From contig VXOR01000087.1 of assembly GCA_009840005.1 (NCBI GenBank), forward strand, positions 20,739 through 48,245: a stretch of DNA of 27,507 nt, in the 5' to 3' direction. The DNA is from Gemmatimonadota bacterium (GTDB lineage: Bacteria; Latescibacterota; UBA2968; UBA8231). Positions 14,678 through 23,549 of the stretch are shown here, one piece after another; position 1 is the first letter of the stretch, and every line of letters begins with the position of its first letter. The translations under genes were made by a program, and so were the position numbers. Under the pieces are notes generated by a model. The model was not told the DNA's origin. It searched no databases and saw nothing but the letters and a program-made list of their open reading frames with translations.

Positions 14678-15043
14678 TCAGTCGTTATAAGTTATAAGTT
14701 CGCAGGGTCTGGATGACCGGAACCCGTCGAGACTATCCTCCTTGGCCGAGTAGTCGTATTCATCTGTGACTCGAACGACACAGAACTGCCCTCTATCTGG
14801 CTGATGGGGATAGAGGAGATAGTTTTCTGGGGAGACTCTGGTCAGAAATCCCAAGCACCGCTTGGCTTCCTGTTGGTCTTTATTTAGCAATTCTCCCCGA
14901 TCTACTTTTTTTTGGATCAATCTCAAGTCTTGATCGTCCCGGGAGGACCAGCCTATCCTCGCCCGGCCGGCTCGTAGTTCCTCGAAAACGCCGGGAATCG
15001 GCCACCCGTCGTCGAATGCTTTCACCACAAAGGCTCGTGGCAT
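14678..15043 (-). pseudogene. Restriction-endonuclease-like gene, N-terminal fragment
   Basis: 121 codons from ATG 15043 (GGAGG 5 nt upstream; an adjacent ATG at 15046 is too close). The sequence, MPRAFVVKAFDDGWPIPGVF through RAGRARIGWSS, and a later NYLLYPHQPDRGQFCVVRV, resembles the N-terminal domain found before Mrr-like nuclease domains in restriction proteins. It stops at ELITYND just before the other fragments. With those it accounts for one broken defence gene of unknown specificity. Confidence 0.55.
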
Positions 15044-15270
15044 CATTACCTCCTCTCGATTTTTGGACTTCGTGAAAGTTTGTATATGTCCCGGAACCGG
15101 AAGTTGTAGAAGTACCTCACACCGCGTCAAAGAGATCCTGCCCGAGCCAGGCCGCAACTTGCGCCTGCTGCACAAGATATTCTTCTGACGGCCTCTTCCC
15201 TGACCCCTCGCACTATGAAGTTTCTAAATGGTATGCCTTCTGAGATTGCAGAAGCCATTGAACAGGCCGA

Positions 15271-15549
15271 CTAAGCCAATTCGATCCGCAGGCGCTTACC
15301 CATAGCTCGGGCGAGGCGATCCAATGATTCCAGCGTAACGGAGGTATTGTCTGGATCGAGCAGATGATTCAACTGGGCCGTATCCGTGCTCATGTTCTCC
15401 GCAATTTTTGTTTTGCTCAGATTCGTTGCCTTCATGATGTCCTCGATTTGCAGAGCCAACAACCGCTTTTGTGCGCGTGCGGATACTTCCTCAAGCAAGC
15501 CCTCCTCGGCGAGAAAATCATCAAAATTGCTGCCGCTATACTTGTTCAT
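15271..15549 (-). CDS. XRE-family HTH antitoxin (HigA-like)
   Basis: A 92-aa protein with a leucine-rich N-terminal helix and an HTH: IEDIMKATNLSKTKIAENMS then TDTAQLNHLLDPDNTSVTLE, ending in LARAMGKRLRIELA. The HTH class and its place one nt after a RelE/HigB-type toxin gene identify it as the antitoxin. Toxin-first order is typical of HigBA. It probably binds its own promoter through the HTH. Confidence 0.82.
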   Translation of the reverse strand: MNKYSGSNFDDFLAEEGLLEEVSARAQKRLLALQIEDIMKATNLSKTKIAENMSTDTAQLNHLLDPDNTSVTLESLDRLARAMGKRLRIELA

Positions 15550-15550
15550 G

Positions 15551-15913
15551 CTAAACGCTCCCGCTTTTCCATAAACTTCTTCTATTTCGCGCCAAGATCA
15601 AGTCCCTCGGTAGGGTCTTTTGCGGCTTCTTGATAAAGCCGTGCAGAAGTGCCATCTCGTTTCCTTCAACGGTGAACAAAATTCGTCCAATACGTCTCTC
15701 ACTTAGATTGCTGCGGATTTCCCATAGTGAAGGTTCCACTTTCCTAACGAGAGGCATACCCAAAGGCCAACGAAATTGCACCAGTTTTATATCCTCACCA
15801 ATAGCCTTCCGATCGTTCGCACCAAGGCTTCTGAGCCATTGTCGCACAGGTTCACGTCCTGCATCAGTGCGAAAGAAGACGATGCTGAGGATGGGTTCTT
15901 CCGTTTGGGTCAT
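15551..15913 (-). CDS. RelE/HigB-type toxin (phage-derived Gp49-like family)
   Basis: A 120-aa protein with the Gp49-like toxin pattern: IVFFRTDAGREPVRQWLRSL, then LPLVRKVEPSLWEIRSNLSE, RIGRILFTVEGNEMALLHGF and IKKPQKTLPRDLILARNR. These residues build the RelE-fold RNase that cuts ribosome-bound mRNA. ATG 15913 immediately follows the stop of the pterin dehydratase gene (TGAATG), so translation may be coupled to that metabolic gene, an unusual arrangement. The antitoxin follows one nt later. Confidence 0.85.
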   Translation of the reverse strand: MTQTEEPILSIVFFRTDAGREPVRQWLRSLGANDRKAIGEDIKLVQFRWPLGMPLVRKVEPSLWEIRSNLSERRIGRILFTVEGNEMALLHGFIKKPQKTLPRDLILARNRRSLWKSGSV

Positions 15914-16219
15914 TCAACTCCCCGGCTGCCACTCGTCGAGCGTGCGGGCGAAGAGGATATCCGAGCGGGTGACGGCCCCTTCGCTGTGGGTTGTTACCGA
16001 GACGGCGATGGTGCGCTTGCCGGTGTCCAAGGAGAAGTCGGGGTGGTGATTCTGCTCGGTGATGGTGCGGGTTAGGTGGTTGAGGAACGAGGTGATGTCC
16101 TTGAAGTTGGCAAAGACGAAGTCGCGCGAGATGATGATGCCGTCGCGGCTCCAGCCATCGAGCGTTTGCAATTCGACATCTACTTCGGCGGCGGTGAGGG
16201 TGGTTTTGTCTTCGGTCAT
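15914..16219 (-). CDS. phhB: 4a-hydroxytetrahydrobiopterin dehydratase (pterin carbinolamine dehydratase)
   Basis: A 101-aa PCD with the family active-site pattern: ITEQNHHPDFSLDTGKRTIAV (His-His-Pro-Asp) and VTTHSEGAVTRSDILFA. It dehydrates 4a-hydroxy-tetrahydropterin formed by aromatic amino-acid hydroxylases; relatives also act in molybdopterin metabolism or as HNF1-dimerisation-like factors. No hydroxylase is in the window. An AAGGAG precedes the ATG by about 10 nt. It lies 26 nt downstream of the PLP enzyme and abuts the HigB-type toxin. Confidence 0.88.
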   Translation of the reverse strand: MTEDKTTLTAAEVDVELQTLDGWSRDGIIISRDFVFANFKDITSFLNHLTRTITEQNHHPDFSLDTGKRTIAVSVTTHSEGAVTRSDILFARTLDEWQPGS

Positions 16220-16245
16220 GGCGGATTGGCTCCTTGTTGAGATGG

Positions 16246-17355
16246 TTAGGCGGTTAGGATTTGGTGGAGGCGGTCGGCGATGATTTCGGCTTCGTCGTCT
16301 AAGAGGGTTTGCGGCCCAACGCTGAGCGAGGTGTTGCCGCCGCTGACGAGGATCGACGGCTCGCCTGCTTCGAGCGCGTGCACTACGTCGCTGGCCGAGA
16401 GGGGGGCCGCGTCGCCGAATTCCAGATGCACCAGCGGCGAGGCTGGCGGAAATTTGTTCTCGTAAGCCTTGGTGAAACGGGCTTCAATGCCGGCGATGCC
16501 CTCGACGGCTTCGGCGATGACCCGACAGCGGCGCTCCCACTCGGCGACGACCGCTGCTTCGTCCATTTCAAAGAACAATTCGACGGCGCGGAGGAGGCCG
16601 CAGATTTCCTCTTTGCCGACCTTCATGCCGCGGCCGATGGCCGAGTGCGGGTTGGAGTTGAGGTGGCACGCGGCAATCAGGTCTTTGCGCCCCAAGATCA
16701 GGCCCGATGACTGCGGCCCAAACAGGCCCTTGCCGCCGCTGAAGACGGACAGATCGCAGCCCATAGCTGGCAAGTCGGTCAGGTTGGAGCGCGGCGGCAA
16801 TTGCGCGGCCGCATCGACGATGACTGGCACATTGTGCTCGTGGGCCGCATCGACGAGCGCGGGCAGTTCGGACAAGGGCTGGCTGCCGAGGAAATACACT
16901 ACGGCCGCGGTTTTGGGGCCGATACCAGCGACGTAATCGTCGAGCGTCACGTTCTTGGTAGTCCCGACTTTGACCAGTTCGCCGCCGCTGAGGCGAAAGC
17001 CTTGGTGGACGTAGTAATGCGAATCGACCAAGCTGATGACGAACTGGTTGGGCCGATCTCCGACGTCGGGAAGCTGGGCAATGGCCCGGGTGTCCGTGCC
17101 GGTCAGGCAGGCCGCGCCGGCCAAGAGCATACCGCCGGCTGCGCCCGAAGACACAAAGGCCGCTTCAGCACCGGTGAGCGCGGCGATGCGAGCACCGGCC
17201 TTTTCGTGCAGCTCGTTGAGGTGGACGAATTGACGCGACGCTTCGGCCATGGCCTCGACCACGGGCGCGGGCATGATGGAGCCGCCGAGCGTGGTGATGG
17301 TGCCGCGAGCGTTGATGAAGGGGCGCAGGCCGAGGCGTTGGTATAGGGTGGGCAT
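16246..17355 (-). CDS. PLP-dependent SelA-fold enzyme (D-glucosaminate-6-phosphate ammonia-lyase-like)
   Basis: A 369-aa fold-type I PLP protein related to bacterial L-seryl-tRNA(Sec) selenium transferase but shorter, as in DgaE and related lyases/aldolases. It starts LYQRLGLRPFINARGTITTL with GGSIMPAPVVEAM, has FVSSGAAGGMLLAGAACLTG for phosphate binding, PVIVDAAAQLPPRSNL with the PLP aspartate, and DLSVFSGGKGLFGPQSSGL with the Schiff-base lysine. The selenium-specific partners (selB, tRNA-Sec) are absent here, so it is most likely a catabolic ammonia-lyase or racemase of amino-sugar or amino-acid acids. AGGA lies 8 nt before ATG. Confidence 0.78.
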   Translation of the reverse strand: MPTLYQRLGLRPFINARGTITTLGGSIMPAPVVEAMAEASRQFVHLNELHEKAGARIAALTGAEAAFVSSGAAGGMLLAGAACLTGTDTRAIAQLPDVGDRPNQFVISLVDSHYYVHQGFRLSGGELVKVGTTKNVTLDDYVAGIGPKTAAVVYFLGSQPLSELPALVDAAHEHNVPVIVDAAAQLPPRSNLTDLPAMGCDLSVFSGGKGLFGPQSSGLILGRKDLIAACHLNSNPHSAIGRGMKVGKEEICGLLRAVELFFEMDEAAVVAEWERRCRVIAEAVEGIAGIEARFTKAYENKFPPASPLVHLEFGDAAPLSASDVVHALEAGEPSILVSGGNTSLSVGPQTLLDDEAEIIADRLHQILTA

Positions 17356-17419
17356 GGATAGGTCCTTGGGGAAGGAGTGGATTGAATTCGCGTATCCAAC
17401 GCAGCAAGTAAGTATATTA

Positions 17420-17567
17420 ACTGATGTTACGCGTGGGCATCGAGGTAATAGATGCTTCGACTCCGCTTCGCTCCGCTCAGCATGACACAGTCAAGCAGCA
17501 AACCAGTACTTGTCATGCTGAGCGAAGCGAGGCATCCCATACCTAGGAGTCTGTGCTTAACATCAGT
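17420..17567. mobile_element. MITE-like 148-bp element with terminal inverted repeats and direct repeats
   Basis: Termini ACTGATGTTACGC (17420-17432) and GCTTAACATCAGT (17555-17567) are inverted repeats with one mismatch in 13. Outside them ATATTA occurs directly on both sides (17414-17419 and 17568-17573), within a longer direct repeat AGTATATTAAC, as expected of a target-site duplication. Inside is a second inverted repeat built on GCTCAGCATGACA / TGTCATGCTGAGC, a palindrome type common in many bacterial genomes. There is no coding capacity, so it would be moved by a transposase elsewhere. A copy of one terminus occurs at 26852. Confidence 0.65.
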
Positions 17568-17572
17568 ATATT

Positions 17573-17616
17573 AACAAAAAAAGAAAGCGGGCGGGATGAA
17601 ACACCCCGCCCGCTTT
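17573..17616 (-). terminator. Intrinsic terminator of groESL
   Basis: In the minus direction a 12-bp GC-rich stem (AAAGCGGGCGGG at 17584-17595 pairs with 17605-17616, 9-nt loop) is followed by a T-run (complement of the A-tract 17575-17586). It starts 22 nt after the groEL stop. Confidence 0.92.
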
Positions 17617-17637
17617 TGCACGTTCGCCAAGCGTCCC

Positions 17638-19579
<1,942 letters not shown>

Positions 19580-19622
19580 AATTGACTCCTCCTTTTAGGG
19601 TAAAATGGCTATGGGATGCTAT

Positions 19623-19640
19623 ATGCAAAGTTCGTGCCAA
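19623..19640 (-). promoter_or_regulatory. Predicted sigma-54 (-24/-12) promoter of groESL
   Basis: On the minus strand TTGGCACGAACTTTGCAT matches the RpoN consensus TGGCACG-N4-TTGCA exactly, with the invariant GG and GC 10 nt apart. A start about 12 nt downstream (near 19613) would leave a 33-nt leader containing AAGGAGG and ending at the groES ATG. Positioning is ideal. NifA/sigma-54 control of a groESL copy is known in Bradyrhizobium. No activator gene is in the window. Confidence 0.7.
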
Positions 19641-19657
19641 TGGACGAAAATTTTGCT

Positions 19658-19679
19658 AGTGCTTTGTTTATAAAGCACT
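19658..19679. repeat. Inverted repeat upstream of groESL promoter
   Basis: AGTGCTTT-GTTTAT-AAAGCACT, perfect 8-bp arms with a 6-nt centre, 18 nt upstream of the -24 element. It is not CIRCE: the GCAC/GTGC orientation is reversed. It may be a regulator site or part of an activator-binding region. Confidence 0.6.
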
Positions 19680-19853
19680 TATGCCGTATCTTGACGCAAG
19701 GCAGCAAACGAATGTTTTCCCATATTGATAATATATCTAAAAAAATAAGGGTAGAAAATATATATAAGTGTATTAAAAATAATTTATTGTGGTGTTTTCT
19801 CTAAATGAAAATAGAAATCTCTAATTCTCATTATGAAAAAAAATGAGGGGATA
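19680..19853. other. AT-rich intergenic region between groES and the SDR gene
   Basis: About 170 bp, strikingly AT-rich compared with the window, with runs such as AAAAAAATAA and ATATATATAA. No gene is visible. It probably holds the SDR promoter and, given the sigma-54 site, could contain a bending or activator-binding segment. Confidence 0.5.
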
Positions 19854-20636
19854 ATGGACTGGGATGACCAGCGAGTTGTGCTTACTGGGGCCAGCAGCGG
19901 CATCGGGCGCGCCTTGGCTTTTGTGCTGGCCGAGCGCGGGGCGCGCTTGGTGTTGGTAGCGCGCCGCACTCAGGCACTAGCAGAATTGGGATCGGCGATT
20001 GAAGAAAGCGGCGGTCGCCAGCCGTTGGTGGTGCCGTGCGACATAGGCGATCTGGCCCAAGTCAGTGCTTTGCACGCCGAGGTGGAAGCGCAATGGGGCA
20101 GGGCTGACGTGCTGATCAACAACGCGGGTCGGGGGTATTACCACTCCTTTGCCGACGCGGATGTGCGCGAATACGAGGCCGTGGTGCAGACGAACCTACT
20201 CGGTGCCATCTACTGCACCCGCGCCTTTTTACCGGGGATGCTGGCACGAGGGAGGGGGCGGTTGGTCTTCATATCGAGTATTGCCGGCGAATTCCCCGTG
20301 CCCAAACACGCCGTGTACAGCGCGACAAAATTCGCCTTGAACGGCTTGGCCGAAAGCCTCGATTACGAGCTGGCACCCCAGGGCATTGGCGTCCACTTGG
20401 TAGGGCCGGGCTTGGTGCATACCGAGTTTGCCGCGCGGGCCGGTTCTAAGCATCTACCCGTGCAGAAAAAGTTCGCCAAGTCGGCAGAGGAAGTGGCCAC
20501 GGCCATCGCAGACGCCGTGGCCGCGGGCAAGCACAAGAGCGTCCCAGACGCGGCCGCGCATTTGCTGATCAAGCTGCGCCAGCACTTGCCTCGCTTGACG
20601 CGGTTCGTTTTTAGGAGAGTTTGCCGCAGGCTATAG
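19854..20636 (+). CDS. Short-chain dehydrogenase/reductase
   Basis: A 260-aa classical SDR: TGASSGIG (residues 11-18) for the cofactor, NNAG at 89-92, and FISSIAGEFPVPKHAVYSATKFALNG with the catalytic Ser and Tyr-x3-Lys, then GPGLVHTEF. The arginines after strand 2 (VARRTQ) favour NADPH. The C-terminal extension is basic. Substrate cannot be named. I used ATG 19854, which has GAGGGG about 4 nt upstream, over ATG 19833, which lacks a ribosome site. Its end is 6 bp from the convergent SDR gene. Confidence 0.85.
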   Translation: MDWDDQRVVLTGASSGIGRALAFVLAERGARLVLVARRTQALAELGSAIEESGGRQPLVVPCDIGDLAQVSALHAEVEAQWGRADVLINNAGRGYYHSFADADVREYEAVVQTNLLGAIYCTRAFLPGMLARGRGRLVFISSIAGEFPVPKHAVYSATKFALNGLAESLDYELAPQGIGVHLVGPGLVHTEFAARAGSKHLPVQKKFAKSAEEVATAIADAVAAGKHKSVPDAAAHLLIKLRQHLPRLTRFVFRRVCRRL

Positions 20637-20642
20637 AGCGTA

Positions 20643-21425
20643 CTACTGAGCGGTGTACCCGCCATCGACGACTAGGGTCGATCCGGTGGTAAAGCCAGAG
20701 GCTTCTGAGGCAAAGTAGAGGACGGCTGTGGCCAGTTCGGCCGGATCGCCCCAACGGTCCATGGGGACCTTGGCGATCATTTCGCGCGCCTTGGCCGGGT
20801 CTTGTAGCAGGATGGCGTTGATCGGGGTGATAAAGGGGCCGGGGCAGATGGCGTTGACGGTGATCCCGTGCGCTGCCCATTCGAGGGCGAGGGTCTTGGT
20901 GAGTTGGACGATGCCGCCTTTGCTCGATGCATACGGCGTGCGGTCGGCGATTGAGACCTGAGACACGGTGGAGCCGAGGTTGATAACGCGGCCATAGCCG
21001 CGCTCGATCATCTGCGGCCCTACGGCTCGGCAATAGTACATCGGGCCGGTGAGGTTAATGGCGATGACCGCGTCCCAATCCTCGTCGCGTAACTCGACGA
21101 TAGGGCTGCGGATGTTGATGCCGGCGTTGTTGACCAGAATGTCGATGGGCCCCAAGGCGTCGTTGGTTTGGCGCACCGAGGCTTCCACTTGGGCGCGGTC
21201 GGCTGCATCGGCTTGGAAAGCGAGCACGCGGCCGTTGGTGTGGGCACTGATTTGTTCGGCTGCGGCGCGGGCTTCTTCTACATTGCGGCTGGTGATGGCC
21301 ACGTCGGCACCAGCCGCCGACAGTGTGCAGGCCATAGCCTCGCCGAGGCCCTTGCTGCCGCCCGTCACCAAGGCCGTGCGGCCCTTGAGGCTGAAGAGGT
21401 CGAGCGAGGAGGGTGGGATCATCAT
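20643..21425 (-). CDS. SDR oxidoreductase, gluconate 5-dehydrogenase-like
   Basis: A 260-aa classical SDR: VTGGSKGLG (20-28), VNNAGI near residue 100, VINLGSTVSQVSIADRTPYASSKGGI with Ser and Tyr-x3-Lys, and GPFITPIN. The overall pattern, including GSTLVVDGGYTAQ at the C-terminus, fits the gluconate/2-deoxygluconate dehydrogenase (IdnO/KduD) group of sugar-acid dehydrogenases. It is the last gene of the operon starting at the epimerase and its ATG overlaps the stop of the 81-aa gene (ATGA). Convergent with the other SDR. Confidence 0.85.
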   Translation of the reverse strand: MMIPPSSLDLFSLKGRTALVTGGSKGLGEAMACTLSAAGADVAITSRNVEEARAAAEQISAHTNGRVLAFQADAADRAQVEASVRQTNDALGPIDILVNNAGINIRSPIVELRDEDWDAVIAINLTGPMYYCRAVGPQMIERGYGRVINLGSTVSQVSIADRTPYASSKGGIVQLTKTLALEWAAHGITVNAICPGPFITPINAILLQDPAKAREMIAKVPMDRWGDPAELATAVLYFASEASGFTTGSTLVVDGGYTAQ

Positions 21426-21667
21426 AGCGAGGACCAGCCTTCGGCTTCGACCATGGATTTGGCGAGGTCGCCCAACTCGGCGACTAGCTCGGCTTGATCT
21501 TGGGCGCGGGCCTTATTGGTGATCTGCATGGTTAGGGCGATCAGCCCCAAGCCGAAGATCCGCTGCAGGCTCTGCGGCGAGTCTGGTTCGAGGTCGGGAA
21601 TCAGCTCGGACAGGCGGTTGAGCAGGTCGCGGTGCTCAGTGGGAATTTCAATGACTTCCAAGGACAT
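21422..21667 (-). CDS. Small conserved-looking protein (81 aa), unknown
   Basis: ATG 21667; the longer frame upstream lies over the MBL gene and is not protein-like. The product starts MSLEVIEIPTEHRDLLNRLS and continues with amphipathic helices (QRIFGLGLIALTMQITNKAR, ELVAELGDLAKSMVEAEGW). No signal, cysteines or motifs. It is coupled to the SDR by an ATGA overlap, so it may be a helper of that enzyme. I do not recognise the family. Confidence 0.65.
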   Translation of the reverse strand: MSLEVIEIPTEHRDLLNRLSELIPDLEPDSPQSLQRIFGLGLIALTMQITNKARAQDQAELVAELGDLAKSMVEAEGWSSL

Positions 21668-21702
21668 AGCGGCGTTAAAAGTAACGCATGGCCTAGACGC
21701 GG

Positions 21703-22548
21703 TCAAAGTTCCACATCGCGGGTGACGAAGTGGTCGCCATCTTGGACGATGCGGCTCCAAGGCACATCGGAATCGTGGTCCCAAGCGACAATCCACTTCT
21801 GAGCAGCGGCTTCGGCGGTAAACTGCTGTTTGCGGGTCAAGGTCTGGTAGGGAAACATGTCGTAGGCCATGTTCCAATAGGGCCGCAGGTGAAGGCGCGT
21901 GGGGATCAGTTCCCCGGGATAGACGAGGGTGTGGCCACCGGCCTCAAGGCGGAAGCCCTGATGGGCGCGAGTATGGCCGCCGGTGACAAAGGCCGTCAGT
22001 CCGGGAAGCAATTCGCCGTCGCCGTCGAGGAAGCGCATCTCGACTTGGCGGGCGAGGGTATGCAACTCTTCGGGACGGTAGCTACTCCGCATGGTGCTGC
22101 GGCCGGCCAAGGCGTCGTCCCACTCGCCGCGCTGCACCGCGTGGACGGCGTTGGGAAAGAGCGGATTTAGGCCCGTAGGCCCCTCGACGAGACAGCCACT
22201 GAAGTGGTCAAAATGCAGGTGGGTGAGCGCGACTATGGTGATCGCCTCCGGGGCTACACCGGCGGCCGCGAGCGAGCCGCGCAGCGTATGCGCGCCGTCC
22301 ATGCCGTACATGGTGCGCTCGCGCGGGGAGAAACGCTCGCCAAACCCCGTATCGAGCAGTGCGAGCTCGCGGCCCATTTTCAGGAGCAGGCAGTTGCACG
22401 CTAGGCGGATGCGGTTGTGCTCATCGGCGGTTGTGACGCGCTGCCACAGGGCCTTGGGCACTAGGCCGAACATGGTTCCTCCGTCGAGGCGAAAGTCGCC
22501 GCCGGGCAGGTGTACGGCCTCTGCGTCGCCTAGGTCGAGGGGGCGCAT
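21703..22548 (-). CDS. Metallo-beta-lactamase-fold hydrolase (lactonase-like)
   Basis: A 281-aa MBL-fold enzyme. The dinuclear metal motif is intact: THLHFDHFSG (His110, His112, Asp114, His115), GGHTRAHQGF as the third His, and AWDHDSDVPW near the end. This resembles N-acyl-homoserine lactonase-type and general MBL hydrolases; in a sugar operon it may open a sugar lactone (inference). Its ATG overlaps the GHMP kinase stop by one nt (TAATG). Metal is likely zinc or iron. Confidence 0.85.
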   Translation of the reverse strand: MRPLDLGDAEAVHLPGGDFRLDGGTMFGLVPKALWQRVTTADEHNRIRLACNCLLLKMGRELALLDTGFGERFSPRERTMYGMDGAHTLRGSLAAAGVAPEAITIVALTHLHFDHFSGCLVEGPTGLNPLFPNAVHAVQRGEWDDALAGRSTMRSSYRPEELHTLARQVEMRFLDGDGELLPGLTAFVTGGHTRAHQGFRLEAGGHTLVYPGELIPTRLHLRPYWNMAYDMFPYQTLTRKQQFTAEAAAQKWIVAWDHDSDVPWSRIVQDGDHFVTRDVEL

Positions 22549-23537
22549 TAGATGTGGACGAGGACTTGGACGCCCTCGGTGGCAAATTGGCAGCGCATCT
22601 CGCGCAGGCCCGCTTGGGCCATGCTTGTGCGCAGCTTGGCGTGGTGTTCAGCCGGGCAATAGAACATGAGGAAACCACCGCCGCCAGCCCCTAGCAGCTT
22701 GCCGCCGAGGGCACCAGCGGCGCGCCCGGCCGCGTACCAGTGGTCGATGTCCGCATTGGATATCTGTTGCGCTCGCTGCTTTTTGGCCAGCCAGTGTTCG
22801 TGGAGCAATTCGCCGAAGTGGTCGAGTGCGTCTCGTTCGAGCGCCTCCTTGATTTGGTGGCCGATTCGCTTAGTCTGATGCAGGCTGTCTAGGACCTGGT
22901 CGTCGCCTTGTTGGGTGTCTTGGTTTTGCTGGGCGAGGATGTCCGAACTCTCGCGCCGGATGCCGGTAAAAAAGACCAGCATGTTGGCGGCTAGGGTCTC
23001 CGCAGTGGGCGCGGAGACCGCCAATGGCGCAACGGCGACGCGACCGCTGGTGTCGATGTCGAGGCAAGTCAGGCCGCCAAAGGTGCCCAAGTAGTGGTCG
23101 TGTTTGCCCGCTGGCTGAGCAGCTCGCACCGTTTCGATATAGTGGGCTTCCTCCGCTAGCGCCTGGGGAGAGGGCTGTTCGCGCTTATAGGCGTGGAGCG
23201 CGGCCAGTAGCGCCACGGTGAACGCGCCCGACGATCCCAAACCCGTGCGTCCGGGCACATCGGACATTGCGCTGATTTCGATGCCTCCTTCGATCCCTGC
23301 GTAGGTCAAGGCTTCGCGCAGCAGGGGGTGTTGGATCTGGCTGGGTGCAGCGACCTTTTCGGTTTGCGAGTACTTGACGCGGATGAAGTCTTCCACCTTG
23401 AGGTCGTTGAGCTGGATATAGACGTATTTGTCGATGCCAGCGCTGAGTACAAAGCCGCCGTAGTGGGTGTAATAGGAGGCTAGGTCGGTGCCGCCGCCGC
23501 CGAGCGGAATGCGCAAGGGCGCTCTGGTGATGATCAA
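22548..23537 (-). CDS. GHMP-family sugar kinase (HddA/fucokinase-like)
   Basis: A 329-aa GHMP kinase: N-terminal MIITRAPLRIPLGGGGTDLA, ATP loop VPGRTGLGSSGAFTVALLAA (about 94-113), PAGKHDHYLGTFGGL and the C-terminal LLGAGGGGFLMFYCP. This order is that of D-glycero-D-manno-heptose-7-phosphate 1-kinase (HddA) and relatives, which make sugar 1-phosphates. The family's usual GKQDQY is GKHDHY here, so the substrate may differ. The next gene upstream encodes a sugar-1-phosphate nucleotidyltransferase, giving a logical kinase plus transferase pair. No GmhA or GmhB partners are visible. Confidence 0.85.
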   Translation of the reverse strand: MIITRAPLRIPLGGGGTDLASYYTHYGGFVLSAGIDKYVYIQLNDLKVEDFIRVKYSQTEKVAAPSQIQHPLLREALTYAGIEGGIEISAMSDVPGRTGLGSSGAFTVALLAALHAYKREQPSPQALAEEAHYIETVRAAQPAGKHDHYLGTFGGLTCLDIDTSGRVAVAPLAVSAPTAETLAANMLVFFTGIRRESSDILAQQNQDTQQGDDQVLDSLHQTKRIGHQIKEALERDALDHFGELLHEHWLAKKQRAQQISNADIDHWYAAGRAAGALGGKLLGAGGGGFLMFYCPAEHHAKLRTSMAQAGLREMRCQFATEGVQVLVHI

Positions 23538-23549
23538 ACTGTCCTCGTT

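Noticed and set aside
16801..17346. Plus-strand frame opposite the PLP enzyme
   Set aside because: No motif, and the opposite strand carries an intact family protein.
16246..17355. Selenocysteine synthase SelA
   Set aside because: It is about 90 residues shorter than SelA, lacks the N-terminal tRNA-binding domain, and no selB or tRNA-Sec is nearby.
17440..17545. CRISPR-like repeats
   Set aside because: The repeats are inverted, two in number and without spacers; they belong to the MITE-like palindrome. No CRISPR array is visible in the window.
19658..19679. CIRCE heat-shock element before groES
   Set aside because: The repeat has GTGC on the left and GCAC on the right, the reverse of CIRCE, and a 6-nt instead of 9-nt spacer.
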